Shown: in pieces, positions 34,307-43,421 of the stretch
Layout of the letters: each line of letters begins with the position of its first letter
How positions within the stretch are numbered: position 1 is the first letter of the stretch
Assembly: GCA_001898415.1 (NCBI GenBank)
Contig: MKTU01000036.1
Coordinates: 1 to 64,000, forward strand
Length of the DNA: 64,000 nt
Source: Rhodanobacter sp. 67-28
Lineage (GTDB): Bacteria; Pseudomonadota; Gammaproteobacteria; Xanthomonadales; Rhodanobacteraceae
Reading direction: 5' to 3'
Notes under the pieces: model-generated
Databases searched by the model: none
Told to the model about the DNA's origin: nothing
Seen by the model: the letters and a program-made list of their open reading frames with translations, nothing else
Program-made: the position numbers and the translations under genes

Positions 34307-36340
34307 TCAGTGAATCTCGGGCCCGCTGCCGCTGATGGCGTCCTGCAGCCGCTTGACCAGGGTGGGCCAGTCGACCTCGGTCTGGTGGCCGATCACCTGC
34401 AGGCGCGGCAGGCCGCTGCCTTCGACGATAGTGTAGCCACCGTCGGTCGGTTCCAGACCGCTCATCTTGCACACGGTGCCCTGCAAGGTGCAATTGAGGC
34501 CGATGCGCTGGTAGCCGAATGTCTTGAACAGCTTCAGCATCGCGCCCTGCAGGCCGGCAGCCACGCCGCCGCCACCGACCGAGGTGAGGTTGTTCACCGC
34601 GCGCTGGCTGATCCGTCCGCCGTCGCCGGCGAGCAGGCTGGCCTTGAACGCCACCGGGCTCCAGTCGACCAGGCGCAGGCCCTGGATGCTGCCGTCCAGC
34701 CGCCCGGTGATGCTGCCGAAGTCGAACACGCTGGTGATCGCACCGAGATCGAGCTGCTTCAGGTCGATATCCGCGCTGAGCACCGGACTGGTCCCGAACG
34801 GTTGCTGCAGGGACAGCCGGGTGATGTCGACGAAGCCGTCGAACACGTGCGCGCTGAGCCCGCCGCCGAGTTCCAGCCGGTCGTCGACCCAGCGCAGCGA
34901 GGGCACCGCGCCGGCCAGCGTGCCGGGGAACGCGGGCCAGCCCATCGCCTGGCTGAACGCCTTCATGTCCACGCCGGTCAGCACCAGGGAGGTCGCCAGC
35001 CGCTGGCCGGCAGCCGCGGCGGGGGACCAGTCGAACTGGCCGATCTGCAACTGGCCACCCAGCACCGGCAGCGTCAGCGGCTGCTGCAGGCTCAGCATGC
35101 CGTCGTGGCTGCGCCAGGTCGATTGGGCCGCGCCGTTCTCGATCCGGTAGAAACCCAGCCCGCGCCAGCCCAGCGTGGTAACGGGCCGGTCGCCCTTGGC
35201 CGACCAGTCCAGCGCGCCGTGCAGGCCGTCGATCGCCAGGCGCCCGGCAGCGTCGGTCAGGTCGAACCCATCGGTCTTGAACGCGAAGCTGCGCAGGGAA
35301 TCCTCACGCCAGTCGACACTGGCGTCGATGTCGCCGGCCACCGTGAGGTCCTGCAGGCCCATCGTGTCGAGCCAGGAGCGCCCGTAACGTTCGTACGCCG
35401 CCGGGAAGCTGGCGTGCAGGCGGTCCAGCCGCAGGGCGCTCGGCGCGCCTTTGGCATCGAACGCCAGCGCGCCGGAGAGCTGCAGCGCATCGGCATCGGT
35501 GAAACGCAGGCGGCTCAGCTCCACCGCCCCGTCCGCAGCGTTGGCATGCAGATTCAACTGCACGGGATGATCGGGCAGCTTGGCGTAGAGCGGACCCAGC
35601 AGCAGCTCACCGCCGCGCAGGCCTGCATCGAGGTCGATCTGTGCCGGGCCATCGCCGTAGTCGAGGTTGAAGCGGCCATTGCCGCTGACGCCCCGCCCGG
35701 CAAGCGTGCCGCTGGGCGTGTCGAAACCCACCTCGTGCAGACTGAACTGGCCGGAGGAACGCAGGCCCGGGTCACGCAGGTCCAGTGCCAGCTCGGCATC
35801 CACCCGGCCGGCGGTGGTGCGGCCGGACCAGACGGTGCCGAGCAGGCCTTGCAGCCAGCCTGCCGGCAGGTTTGTCACACGGATCTGCGCATGCGTGGGC
35901 TGATCCAGCGGCAAGGCGCCGCTGAGCGTGGCCTGGCCTTGCAACACGTCGATCTGCAAGGTGTTGGTCGCCGGGCTCACCTGCACCTGCACCTGCGCAT
36001 CGGCGAGCGCGCCGCCGGGCGCGCGGGCCAGCTTGAGGTTGCCGCCCAGCACCCAGCCCATGTGCTCGTTGCGGCGCAGGCTGCCGGCAAGATCCAGCGG
36101 CAGGCGGCGCCAGCCCATGGCCGGCAGGTCGGCCTTGTCCGCATGCAGCGACACGGTGAGCGCGCCGGCGCCGTCCTCGCCCAGGCGCAGCGTCACCGCC
36201 TGCAGTTGAAGTCCCGGCATGCTGATCGACCTGGCCGACAGCAGCACGTCGGCCCGCGCCGGCGCGAACCAGAGCAGACCCAGCAGGAGGCCGCAACACA
36301 GCGCGAAGCGGCTCGAAATGTGGCTTGAAGTCGGGCGCAT
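34307..36340 (-). CDS. ydbH: YdbH family intermembrane phospholipid transport protein
   Basis: This 677-residue YdbH family protein (AsmA-like superfamily) has an N-terminal signal peptide/anchor (about 5-30, ALCCGLLLGLLWFAPARA). The body is a very long series of beta-strands forming a hydrophobic groove, with recurrent SLQQP-, DFGSITGRLDGSIQGL-type strands. Such proteins with TamB and YhdP carry phospholipid to the outer membrane. The C-terminus ends around EGSGLPRLQVIGHQTEVDW, a typical edge-strand region that may dock with a lipoprotein partner. The downstream lipoprotein gene is probably co-transcribed. It is divergent from the response regulator gene. Confidence 0.85.
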   Translation of the reverse strand: MRPTSSHISSRFALCCGLLLGLLWFAPARADVLLSARSISMPGLQLQAVTLRLGEDGAGALTVSLHADKADLPAMGWRRLPLDLAGSLRRNEHMGWVLGGNLKLARAPGGALADAQVQVQVSPATNTLQIDVLQGQATLSGALPLDQPTHAQIRVTNLPAGWLQGLLGTVWSGRTTAGRVDAELALDLRDPGLRSSGQFSLHEVGFDTPSGTLAGRGVSGNGRFNLDYGDGPAQIDLDAGLRGGELLLGPLYAKLPDHPVQLNLHANAADGAVELSRLRFTDADALQLSGALAFDAKGAPSALRLDRLHASFPAAYERYGRSWLDTMGLQDLTVAGDIDASVDWREDSLRSFAFKTDGFDLTDAAGRLAIDGLHGALDWSAKGDRPVTTLGWRGLGFYRIENGAAQSTWRSHDGMLSLQQPLTLPVLGGQLQIGQFDWSPAAAAGQRLATSLVLTGVDMKAFSQAMGWPAFPGTLAGAVPSLRWVDDRLELGGGLSAHVFDGFVDITRLSLQQPFGTSPVLSADIDLKQLDLGAITSVFDFGSITGRLDGSIQGLRLVDWSPVAFKASLLAGDGGRISQRAVNNLTSVGGGGVAAGLQGAMLKLFKTFGYQRIGLNCTLQGTVCKMSGLEPTDGGYTIVEGSGLPRLQVIGHQTEVDWPTLVKRLQDAISGSGPEIH

Positions 36341-36364
36341 CTCGGGCCATTCTGCCAAATCCAG

Positions 36365-37117
36365 ATGAACGACAAGGATTTCGTCTTGAGCGAGCGCCCG
36401 GAATCTTGCAGTTCGTCCCTCCGCCAGGCACCCCGCCCCTACGTTCTGGTCGCCGATGACGACCCCGGCAGTTGCCGCTTCCTCGGCGACGGGCTGCGCT
36501 CGCTGGGCGCCACGGTGGAGACCGCCGGCAGCGGCCGGGAAGCGCTGGAGCGCGCCGGTGCGGGCAAGTTCGACCTGTTGCTGCTCGACTGCCGCATGCC
36601 CGGCGGCGGCGCCCTGCACGTGCTGGAGCAACTGCGCGCCGATGTCCGCTCCGCCTCCGTCGACAGCACCGCCGTGGCCACCAGCGCGGACATCGCGCCG
36701 GCCGACCGCGACGACCTGCTGGCGGCAGGCTTCAGCGACATCCTGCTCAAACCCTGCACCCTGACCGACCTGCGCCGCGTGCTGGCGCTGATCCAGGCCG
36801 AGTCGTCGTCCGTGCTGGACGATGGCGCGGCGCTCTGCAGCAGCGGCGACGCCACCACGATGCGTGCGTTGCGCCTGTTGCTGCGCGAGGAACTCGCGCT
36901 GCTGCAAGGCGAACTGGACCAGCTCAGCGCCGACCGCGTCGCATTCGCCGAACGGCTGCACCGGCTGCGTTCCTCATGCGGATTTTGCGGTGCCACGGCG
37001 CTGGCCGAACAGGCGGTGCGACTGCAGCGGCAACTCCTGCCCGACGGCTCCGCGCCCGCCGCGTTGGCCAGCTTCCGCCGCGTGCTGGCCGCGACGCTGC
37101 AGGCGCTGGACAGCTAG
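36365..37117 (+). CDS. response regulator receiver fused to Hpt domain
   Basis: This 250-residue protein has a CheY-like receiver (about 26-145): acidic pocket DDDPG, phospho-acceptor Asp in LLLLDCRMPG, switch Thr/Ser, and Lys in ILLKPC. A C-terminal helical domain (about 165-250) shows LHRLRSSCGFCGATALAEQA, which fits the Hpt motif H-x-L-K-(G/S)-S, so His near residue 200 could be the phosphotransfer site. There is no output or kinase domain, so it is likely a relay in a multistep phosphorelay. No histidine kinase lies in this window. It is divergent from ydbH with only 24 bases between the starts. The stop codon overlaps the left end of an inverted-repeat element. Confidence 0.85.
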   Translation: MNDKDFVLSERPESCSSSLRQAPRPYVLVADDDPGSCRFLGDGLRSLGATVETAGSGREALERAGAGKFDLLLLDCRMPGGGALHVLEQLRADVRSASVDSTAVATSADIAPADRDDLLAAGFSDILLKPCTLTDLRRVLALIQAESSSVLDDGAALCSSGDATTMRALRLLLREELALLQGELDQLSADRVAFAERLHRLRSSCGFCGATALAEQAVRLQRQLLPDGSAPAALASFRRVLAATLQALDS

Positions 37118-37277
37118 GAGCGTGGGCGGTAGAAACTTTCGAGGCGAAAAAGTGGCTGCGTGAGGACAGATTTTCGACGATTCGCCGGCCCATAGTGGTT
37201 CTACGGGCAGGAAGCGGCGGAAATATGGACCGCGCAGACGCTTTTGCAGCCCGGGAGATTTCTACCGCCCACGCTCC
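37117..37277. mobile_element. MITE-like element with 19-base terminal inverted repeats
   Basis: Bases 37117-37135 (GGAGCGTGGGCGGTAGAAA) and 37259-37277 (TTTCTACCGCCCACGCTCC) are perfect inverted copies bounding a 161-bp stretch with no coding capacity. The interior (AAAAAGTGGCTGCGTGAGG) is unlike the neighbours. It lies exactly between two convergent genes: its first base is the last base of the upstream stop TAG and its right end is 10 bases from the recO stop. No target duplication is obvious. It may be a miniature transposable element or an unusually long terminator-like hairpin. Confidence 0.55.
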
Positions 37278-37287
37278 CGGCGCGGAC

Positions 37288-38037
37288 TCACGCCGGCGGC
37301 TTGGCGCGGTCGCTGCCCGCGGCGGGAGCGCGGCGCGAGACCGCCATCGACAGCACCCGCCACGCGCGCAACTCGCCGCCGCCGAGGTGGAAGCGGATGA
37401 TTTCGCGCATCAGGTCGCGCAATGCTTTCAGGCCGTGCGGGTCGGGCATGCGGTCGTGCGCCAGTGCCAGCAGGTCGGCGCCGCGCATCGCGCGGGGCGC
37501 GTCGGCGGCGCAACGCCGCGCGCCTTCCTCGACCTGGTAGCGATACCACGCGTCCGGCTCGATCACCTCGCCGGTGTCTGCCTCGTACAGCAACGGCAGG
37601 CCGTAACCGGTGGCCTGCAGCAGGTCGCGTTCGAAGCGGCGCAGGCTCCAGCTGATCGATTCGCCCGTGGCCAGCCGCGCCAGCGCTGCGGCATAGGCAT
37701 CGAACAGCGGCCCCAGCGGGTCCTGCCGCCCGGTCAGGCGCACCACCAACTCGTTGAGATACAGCCCGGCCAGCGCCGCGTCGCCTTCCAGCCGCTGCGG
37801 CGTGCCGACCGCCTCGACGGCGGTGAGCGTGGCCATCTCGCCGCGCAGCAGCAGACCCAGCGCCAGCGGCTGGAACGGTTCGAGCTGCGCACGCCGCAAC
37901 CGTGCACGCTCACCGCGCACGCCCCGCGCCACCACACCCAACCGCCCATGCTCGCGGGTCAGGCACTCCAGCAACAGCGACGTCTCGCGATACGGCCGCG
38001 CGTGCAGGACATAGGCGGGTTGCTGGTCGATGCGCAT
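37288..38037 (-). CDS. recO: DNA repair protein RecO
   Basis: This 249-residue RecO has an N-terminal OB fold (MRIDQQPAYVLHARPYRETS and LTREHGRLGVVARGVRG) that binds single-stranded DNA, and a helical C-terminal domain (FERDLLQATGYGL, DLMREIIRFHLGG). It anneals strands and, with RecR, loads RecA on gaps. It does not show the zinc-finger Cys of some Gram-positive RecO proteins. The start ATG 38037 matches the family N-terminus. It is the last gene of the lepA-lepB-rnc-era-recO block, 176 bases after the era stop, with heptad repeats in between. Confidence 0.94.
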   Translation of the reverse strand: MRIDQQPAYVLHARPYRETSLLLECLTREHGRLGVVARGVRGERARLRRAQLEPFQPLALGLLLRGEMATLTAVEAVGTPQRLEGDAALAGLYLNELVVRLTGRQDPLGPLFDAYAAALARLATGESISWSLRRFERDLLQATGYGLPLLYEADTGEVIEPDAWYRYQVEEGARRCAADAPRAMRGADLLALAHDRMPDPHGLKALRDLMREIIRFHLGGGELRAWRVLSMAVSRRAPAAGSDRAKPPA

Positions 38038-38049
38038 GGCTTGGGGGCT

Positions 38050-38209
38050 GGGAATAGGGAATGGAGAATAGGGAACAGGAGAGCAGTGGTCGCCTTGGCG
38101 ATTCCCCACTTCCTGTTCCATAACTCGCAGAAAGCCAAAATGGGAAAACGGGATGGGAGAGCGGCGGATTCGGCTTTGACGATTCCCTATTCCCTATTCC
38201 CCACTCCCT
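38050..38209. repeat. heptad-type repeats between era and recO
   Basis: GGGAATA/GGGAATG units lie at 38050-38075 and the complementary GATTCCC/TATTCCC units at 38100-38107 and 38181-38207. They can pair into a stem-loop of over 100 bases. This gap of 176 bases holds no gene. Confidence 0.75.
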
Positions 38210-38213
38210 GCTC

Positions 38214-39146
38214 TCAATCCGTATACCCGAATTTCTTCAGCATGTTTTCGTCGTCGGCCCAGCCTTCGCGGACCTTGACCCACAGGCGCAGGAACACCTT
38301 GCGCTCGAACATGCGCTCCATGTGGCGGCGGGCGCCGGAGCCGATCGCCTTGAGCTGGGCGCCGCCCTGGCCGATCACGATGGCTTTCTGGCCGGCGCGC
38401 TCGACCCAGATCACGGCGTGGATTTCGGCGACGCCGTCCGGCCGATCCTCGAACTGCTCGATCTCCACCGTGGTGGCGTACGGCAGCTCCTGGTCCAGCC
38501 GCAGCATCAACTGTTCGCGCACCATCTCGGCGGCGAGGAACCGTTCGCTGCGGTCGGTGACCTCGTCGACGCCGTAGATCGGCGCGCGTACCGGCAGGCG
38601 CTTGATGATGGCCTGCTCCAGCGCCTGCAGGCCCTGTTCCTTCAACGCGCTGACGTAATGGATCTCGTCGTACTGATGGTGCTGCGCCAGTTCGGCCACG
38701 AACGGCAGCATCACGGTCTTGTCCTTGTTCAGATCGACCTTGTTGATCACCAGCAGGCGCGGCGCGGACTGCTCGACCAGGGCGGTGTACAGCGCCTCGT
38801 CCTCGTCGGTGAAGCGACCGGCCTCGATCACCTGCACCACCAGGTCCACGTCGCCGATCGCCGAGCGGGCGGCGCGGTTGAGACTGCGGTTCATCGCCCG
38901 CTTGGCGCCCCGGTGCAGGCCCGGGGTGTCCACGTAGAGGATCTGCCCGGCCTCGTTGGTGTGGATGCCGAGAATGCGATGGCGCGTGGTCTGCGGTCGC
39001 GGGCTGATGATGGACAGGCGAAAGCCGATCAGCGCGTTGAGCAGGGTCGACTTGCCCACGTTCGGGCGTCCGGCCAGGGCCACGGTGCCGCAGCGGAAAT
39101 CCTCATGCGGCAGGCTGCCGTCGGCGATGTCGAGGGGGTCGTTCAT
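38214..39146 (-). CDS. era: GTPase Era
   Basis: This 310-residue GTPase is essential for 30S ribosome assembly. It binds the 3' end of 16S rRNA through a C-terminal KH domain. The G1 motif GRPNVGKST, the G3 motif DTPG (VDTPGLHRG), and the G4 motif NKVDL are present. The KH domain (about 230-300) shows AGQKAIVIGQGGAQLKAIGS. The order rnc-era-recO is typical for proteobacteria. The 78-base gap to rnc is short and likely co-transcribed. Confidence 0.98.
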   Translation of the reverse strand: MNDPLDIADGSLPHEDFRCGTVALAGRPNVGKSTLLNALIGFRLSIISPRPQTTRHRILGIHTNEAGQILYVDTPGLHRGAKRAMNRSLNRAARSAIGDVDLVVQVIEAGRFTDEDEALYTALVEQSAPRLLVINKVDLNKDKTVMLPFVAELAQHHQYDEIHYVSALKEQGLQALEQAIIKRLPVRAPIYGVDEVTDRSERFLAAEMVREQLMLRLDQELPYATTVEIEQFEDRPDGVAEIHAVIWVERAGQKAIVIGQGGAQLKAIGSGARRHMERMFERKVFLRLWVKVREGWADDENMLKKFGYTD

Positions 39147-39224
39147 GGTGGCAGGCTCGGCGAGTCGGAGGGCAAGTGTAGTGCGTGGAAGGCGCGCGCA
39201 CGGTGAACCCGCGGCGCCGGCGGC

Positions 39225-39884
39225 TCAGGAGTCGCGCGCCAGTTCCAGCAACTGGCCGAGCACGCTCTCGGCGGCATCCTGTTCGGCGGCGCGGCGGCTG
39301 CCGGCCGTGGCAGCGGCGACGATCTGCAGCGGTTCGCTGATGCGGCAGGTCACGTCGAAGGTCTTGGCGTGGTCCTCGCCGTGGCTGTCGACCAGCTCGT
39401 ACTGCGGCAGCGGCCAGCCCCCGGATTGCAGGTGTTCCTGCAGCCGGGTCTTGGCGTCCTTGGACGAGCGTCGCAGCGCGGCGACGCGCTCGCCGAACAG
39501 GTCGCGCACCAGGCTGCGGCAGGTGTCGAAACCGGCATCCTCGTACACCGCCGCCACCAGTGCCTCGAACGCATCGGCGAGGATCGAGTCGCGACGGAAG
39601 CCGCCGCTCTTGAGCTCGCCGGGGCCGAGCTTCAGCTCGTCGCCCAACTCCAGCTCGCGCGCCACCACGGCCAGCGCGTTGCCGTTGACCAGTTGCGCAC
39701 GCAGCCGCGACAGCTCGCCTTCGCTGGCCTTGGGATGCACCTCGTAAAGCAGCTCGGCGATGATCGCGCCCAGCAGCGCATCGCCGAGGAACTCCAGCCG
39801 TTCGTTGTTGGGCTTGCCGGCGCTGCGGTGGGTCAGCGCCAACTGCGCCCAGGCCGGATCACTGAATCGGTGACGGAGCTTCAA
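39225..39884 (-). CDS. rnc: ribonuclease III
   Basis: RNase III of 219 residues cleaves double-stranded RNA, including rRNA precursors and many regulatory RNAs. The signature NERLEFLGDALLG is at about 28-40, with the metal-binding acidic residues. The second helix is marked by SDAFEALVAAVYED-type sequence, and the double-stranded RNA-binding domain starts near 155 (DAKTRLQEHLQSGGW). The DUF4845 gene lies only three bases upstream on the same strand. In many proteobacteria rnc represses its own operon by cutting the leader. Confidence 0.98.
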   Translation of the reverse strand: MKLRHRFSDPAWAQLALTHRSAGKPNNERLEFLGDALLGAIIAELLYEVHPKASEGELSRLRAQLVNGNALAVVARELELGDELKLGPGELKSGGFRRDSILADAFEALVAAVYEDAGFDTCRSLVRDLFGERVAALRRSSKDAKTRLQEHLQSGGWPLPQYELVDSHGEDHAKTFDVTCRISEPLQIVAAATAGSRRAAEQDAAESVLGQLLELARDS

Positions 39885-39887
39885 CGT

Positions 39888-40271
39888 CTACTCGCCGACA
39901 TTGCCCTGCAGCGGCACGCTCTTGTTGAAGTGCAGCAGGAAGTCGATGTTGTACATGAACGGGATCTGCTTGTCGTAGGCCACGGTCAGCACGCTGGTGC
40001 CGCCGGCGTCGCGCTTGATGGTGATGTTGGCCGGCTTGACGGTGGCATCGTCGACGTACTGGAAGCCGAGCTTGAACATCAAATCGCGGCGGATCGAGTC
40101 CAGCGACTTGCCATTGGTGCCTTCGGTGGCGATCTGGTTCATCGCCTTGGTCACGCCCATGTACTCGGAATACGACGGCGCCAGTTTCATCGCCATGTAG
40201 GCAAAGAAGCCCACTACCACGATGATGAGCAGGAAGCCGATCAGGGTGATGCCCGACTGTTTCGATTTCAT
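39888..40271 (-). CDS. DUF4845 family membrane protein
   Basis: This 127-residue protein starts with MKSKQSGITLIGFLLIIVVVG, a single N-terminal membrane segment resembling a type IV pilin-like leader (SGITLIG), followed by a soluble periplasmic domain of beta strands (VKPANITIKRDAGGTSVLTVAYD). The DUF4845 family lies between lepB and rnc in many gamma- and betaproteobacteria. Its function is not described. GAGGGGACT precedes the ATG. It is three bases from rnc and so clearly in the same transcript. Confidence 0.9.
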   Translation of the reverse strand: MKSKQSGITLIGFLLIIVVVGFFAYMAMKLAPSYSEYMGVTKAMNQIATEGTNGKSLDSIRRDLMFKLGFQYVDDATVKPANITIKRDAGGTSVLTVAYDKQIPFMYNIDFLLHFNKSVPLQGNVGE

Positions 40272-40459
40272 AGTCCCCTCGCTATGCCGCCTGGGCGGCC
40301 GTTCGATCTGTGGATGTCCCGGTGTCGCCCGCACCCGCCGCACCGGCCCGGCCGGGGCCGATGGCGCCTGCGGATTCTCGCACTTGTTGGCCGCAGGCGG
40401 GGAGCGGGCGGCACGATCGCATCACGTTTTCGCGGTCGCGCGCCTGGCCGGAGGATGCG

Positions 40460-41350
40460 TCAGTGGATGACCGTGCCGATGCGCGAGAAATCCACGCCGC
40501 CGGTGCCCCAGCCCTTCCAGCTCATCCAGATCAGGAATGCCTTGCCGGCCAGGTTCTGCTCCGGCATGCAGCCCCACCAGCGGCTGTCTTCACTGTTTTC
40601 GCGGTCGTCGCCCATCACCAGATAGCAGTTGTCGGGCACCACCGCAGGCATGTTCGCGTTGGGCACCGGCGGCGTGGGCATGCGGTCGGGCATGCGCGCG
40701 ATCAGGTGGGTCACCTTGCCCAGGTGCTCTTTCCAGATGGTGGCGCCGTAGGCGAGCAGTTCCTCGTCCGCCGGGCGCGCGTGGTTGCCCTTGAACGGGC
40801 CGATCTTCTCGGCCGGCACCGGCTTGCCGTTGATCACGATTTCGCTGTCGCGTATCTGGATGGTGTCGCCGGGCAGGCCGATCACGCGCTTGATCCAGTT
40901 CTGGTTCGGCACCGGAACGCTGCAGTCCGCATTGCCGCCGTGCACTACCGTGCCGTCGTCGCGATGGCAGGTGAAGCCGGGCCAGCGGAACACCACCACG
41001 TCGCCGCGCTCGGGTTCGCCCAGGTCGAGGATCTTGTTGTTGAACGCCGGCAGGCGCAGGCCATAGGCGAACTTGTTGACCAGGATGAAATCGCCCACGT
41101 CCAGCGTCGGCATCATCGAGCCGGACGGGATGCGGAACGGCTCGGCCACGAACGACCGCAGCAGCAGCACCACCAGCACCACCGGGAACAGCGAGCGCGC
41201 CCAGTCCACCGGCATCGGGTCGCGATACTCCTCGCCCGCCGCGTCCAGCCGCGCCTTGCGCTTCTTGTACAGGAACAGCCGATCCAGCCCCCACACCACG
41301 CCGAACAGCACGGTGAGGCCAAGCAGAATCGCCGCAAAATCAAATTCCAT
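40460..41350 (-). CDS. lepB: signal peptidase I
   Basis: This 296-residue leader peptidase is an inner-membrane serine protease that removes signal peptides from exported proteins. Two N-terminal membrane segments (about 3-20 and 50-75) are followed by the catalytic Ser in IPSGSMMPTL (near 91) and the catalytic Lys in WIKRVIGLPGD (near 146), plus the C-terminal box GDDRENSEDSRWWG. It is closely linked to lepA upstream, with 101 bases between the two, which carry the heptad hairpin. Confidence 0.97.
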   Translation of the reverse strand: MEFDFAAILLGLTVLFGVVWGLDRLFLYKKRKARLDAAGEEYRDPMPVDWARSLFPVVLVVLLLRSFVAEPFRIPSGSMMPTLDVGDFILVNKFAYGLRLPAFNNKILDLGEPERGDVVVFRWPGFTCHRDDGTVVHGGNADCSVPVPNQNWIKRVIGLPGDTIQIRDSEIVINGKPVPAEKIGPFKGNHARPADEELLAYGATIWKEHLGKVTHLIARMPDRMPTPPVPNANMPAVVPDNCYLVMGDDRENSEDSRWWGCMPEQNLAGKAFLIWMSWKGWGTGGVDFSRIGTVIH

Positions 41351-41368
41351 GAGGGGCTCCCTTTGGAG

Positions 41369-41444
41369 CCGGGAATGGGGAATCGGGAATGGGGAATAGT
41401 GAAGCCGCTCTTCCTATTCCCGATTCCCGATTCCCTATTCCCGG
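41369..41444. repeat. heptad-based long inverted repeat between lepA and lepB
   Basis: CCGGGAATGGGGAATCGGGA... (41369-41399) pairs with CTATTCCCGATTCCCGATTC... (41414-41444), arms of about 31 bases with a 14-base loop. The arms are built of 7-base GGGAATC-like units. It occupies the lepA-lepB spacer inside a conserved operon and could attenuate or stabilise the message. Confidence 0.85.
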
Positions 41445-41451
41445 CCTTTGG

Positions 41452-43245
41452 CTATTTATCCACTTTCAACACGGCGAGGAAGGCTTCCTGGGGGATCTCG
41501 ACCCGCCCGACCTGCTTCATCCGTTTTTTGCCTTCCTTCTGTTTCTCCAGCAGCTTCTTCTTGCGGCTGACGTCGCCGCCGTAGCACTTGGCCAGCACGT
41601 TCTTGCGCAATGCCTTCACCGTCGAGCGGGCGATGATCTGCGCGCCGATCGCGGCCTGGATCGCCACGTCGAATTGCTGGCGCGGAATCAGCTCCTTCAT
41701 GCGCTCGACCAGTTCGCGGCCGCGGCGGTCGGCGTGGCTGCGGTGCACGATCAGGCTCAGCGCGTCGACGCGCTCGCCGTTGATCAGCACATCGGTGCGC
41801 ACGAACGGACCGGCCTCGAAACGATCGAAGTGGTAATCCATCGAGGCGTAGCCGCGCGAAACGGACTTCAGCCGGTCGAAGAAATCCATCACCACCTCGG
41901 CCAGCGGCATCTCGTAGCTGATCTGCACCTGGGTGGCCAGGTACTGGATCGAACGCTGCACGCCGCGCTTTTCCTCGCACAGCTTGATCACGCTGCCGAT
42001 GTAGTCCGGCGGGGTGAGGATGTTGGCCACGATGATCGGTTCGCGGATTTCCTGGATCAGGCTGGAGTTGGTCGGCAGCTTGGCCGGGTTGTCCAGTTGC
42101 AGGATCGAGCCGTCGCTGAGCAGCACCTCGTAAACCACCGTGGGTGCGGTGGTGATCAGGTTGAGGTCGTATTCGCGCTCCAGCCGCTCCTGCACGATTT
42201 CCATGTGCAGCATGCCGAGGAAGCCGCAGCGGAAGCCGAAGCCCATCGCCTCGGAGGACTCCGGCTCGAAGAACAGCGCGGCGTCGTTCAAGCGCAGCTT
42301 GTCCAGCGCCTCGCGCATCGCCGGGAAGTCGTCCGACGACACCGGGAACAGGCCGGCGAACACGCGCGGCTGCATGGTCTGGAAGCCCGGCAGCGGCGCC
42401 GCGGCCGGCTTGCCGGCGTGGGTCAGCGTGTCGCCCACCGGCGCGCCGTGCACGTCCTTGATCGAGGCGTTGATCCAGCCCACTTCGCCCGCCGACAGCT
42501 TGTCCAGCTTCTTGCGCTTGGGCGTGAACACGCCGACGTCGTCGACCTCGTGGCTGCGCCCGGTGGACATCACCAGCAACTTGTCGCCGGGCTTGATCTC
42601 ACCCTGCATGACGCGCACCAGCGAGATCACGCCGAGGTAGTTGTCGAACCACGAGTCGATGATCAGCGCCTGCAGGCGATCGGTGTCGCGCGGCTTGGGC
42701 GGCGGGATGCGCGCCACGATTGCCTCCAGCACCTCGACCACGTTGAGCCCGGTCTTGGCGCTGATCGCCACCGCGTCGGTGGCGTCGATGCCGATCACCG
42801 CCTCGATCTCGCCCTTGACCTTCTCGACGTCGGCGGTGGGCAGGTCGATCTTGTTGAGCACCGGCACCACTTCCAGGCCCATCTCCACCGCGGTGTAGCA
42901 GTTGGCCACGGATTGGGCCTCGACGCCCTGTGCCGCGTCGACCACCAGCAGCGCACCCTCGCACGCGGCCAGCGAACGGCTCACCTCGTAGGAGAAATCC
43001 ACGTGGCCGGGGGTGTCGATGAAGTTGAGCTGGTAGGTCTTGCCGTCGCGCGCGGTGTAGGGCAGCGACACCGACTGTGCCTTGATGGTGATGCCGCGCT
43101 CGCGCTCGATCGGATTGTTGTCCAGCACCTGTGCTTCCATCTCGCGGTCAGCCAGACCGCCGCAGATCTGGATGATGCGGTCGGCCAGCGTGGACTTGCC
43201 GTGATCGATGTGGGCAATGATGGAGAAGTTGCGGATCAATTCCAT
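41452..43245 (-). CDS. lepA: elongation factor 4 (LepA)
   Basis: LepA, 597 residues, is a ribosome-associated GTPase involved in translation initiation or back-translocation. The GTPase motifs [17 protein letters not shown], and NKIDLPTA are near the N-terminus. The specific C-terminal domain is recognised at [19 protein letters not shown], and the tail [20 protein letters not shown] is highly conserved. [10 protein letters not shown] is the correct start. It leads the lepA-lepB-rnc-era-recO operon and is 176 bases downstream of the mucD-like protease gene. Confidence 0.98.
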   Translation of the reverse strand: MELIRNFSIIAHIDHGKSTLADRIIQICGGLADREMEAQVLDNNPIERERGITIKAQSVSLPYTARDGKTYQLNFIDTPGHVDFSYEVSRSLAACEGALLVVDAAQGVEAQSVANCYTAVEMGLEVVPVLNKIDLPTADVEKVKGEIEAVIGIDATDAVAISAKTGLNVVEVLEAIVARIPPPKPRDTDRLQALIIDSWFDNYLGVISLVRVMQGEIKPGDKLLVMSTGRSHEVDDVGVFTPKRKKLDKLSAGEVGWINASIKDVHGAPVGDTLTHAGKPAAAPLPGFQTMQPRVFAGLFPVSSDDFPAMREALDKLRLNDAALFFEPESSEAMGFGFRCGFLGMLHMEIVQERLEREYDLNLITTAPTVVYEVLLSDGSILQLDNPAKLPTNSSLIQEIREPIIVANILTPPDYIGSVIKLCEEKRGVQRSIQYLATQVQISYEMPLAEVVMDFFDRLKSVSRGYASMDYHFDRFEAGPFVRTDVLINGERVDALSLIVHRSHADRRGRELVERMKELIPRQQFDVAIQAAIGAQIIARSTVKALRKNVLAKCYGGDVSRKKKLLEKQKEGKKRMKQVGRVEIPQEAFLAVLKVDK

Positions 43246-43421
43246 GGAGCGCGAGCGGCCTTTCGGTCGTGGGGTCCGCCGCCACGCACCATGCATGACG
43301 ACGCGCCGCCCCGAGGCGACGCCAACCCCGCATTATCGCATGGAACACCCGTCCGGCAGGCATCCGCGAGGGGATCGGTGCCGCCCCGCGACGGGCGGCA
43401 CCCTTGCCGGGCGAGGTCCGG

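Noticed and set aside
37117-37277. Terminator between convergent genes instead of a mobile element
   Set aside because: It is not fully excluded. The arms are perfect and the loop is about 120 bases, too long for an efficient terminator, so the mobile-element reading is preferred with medium confidence.
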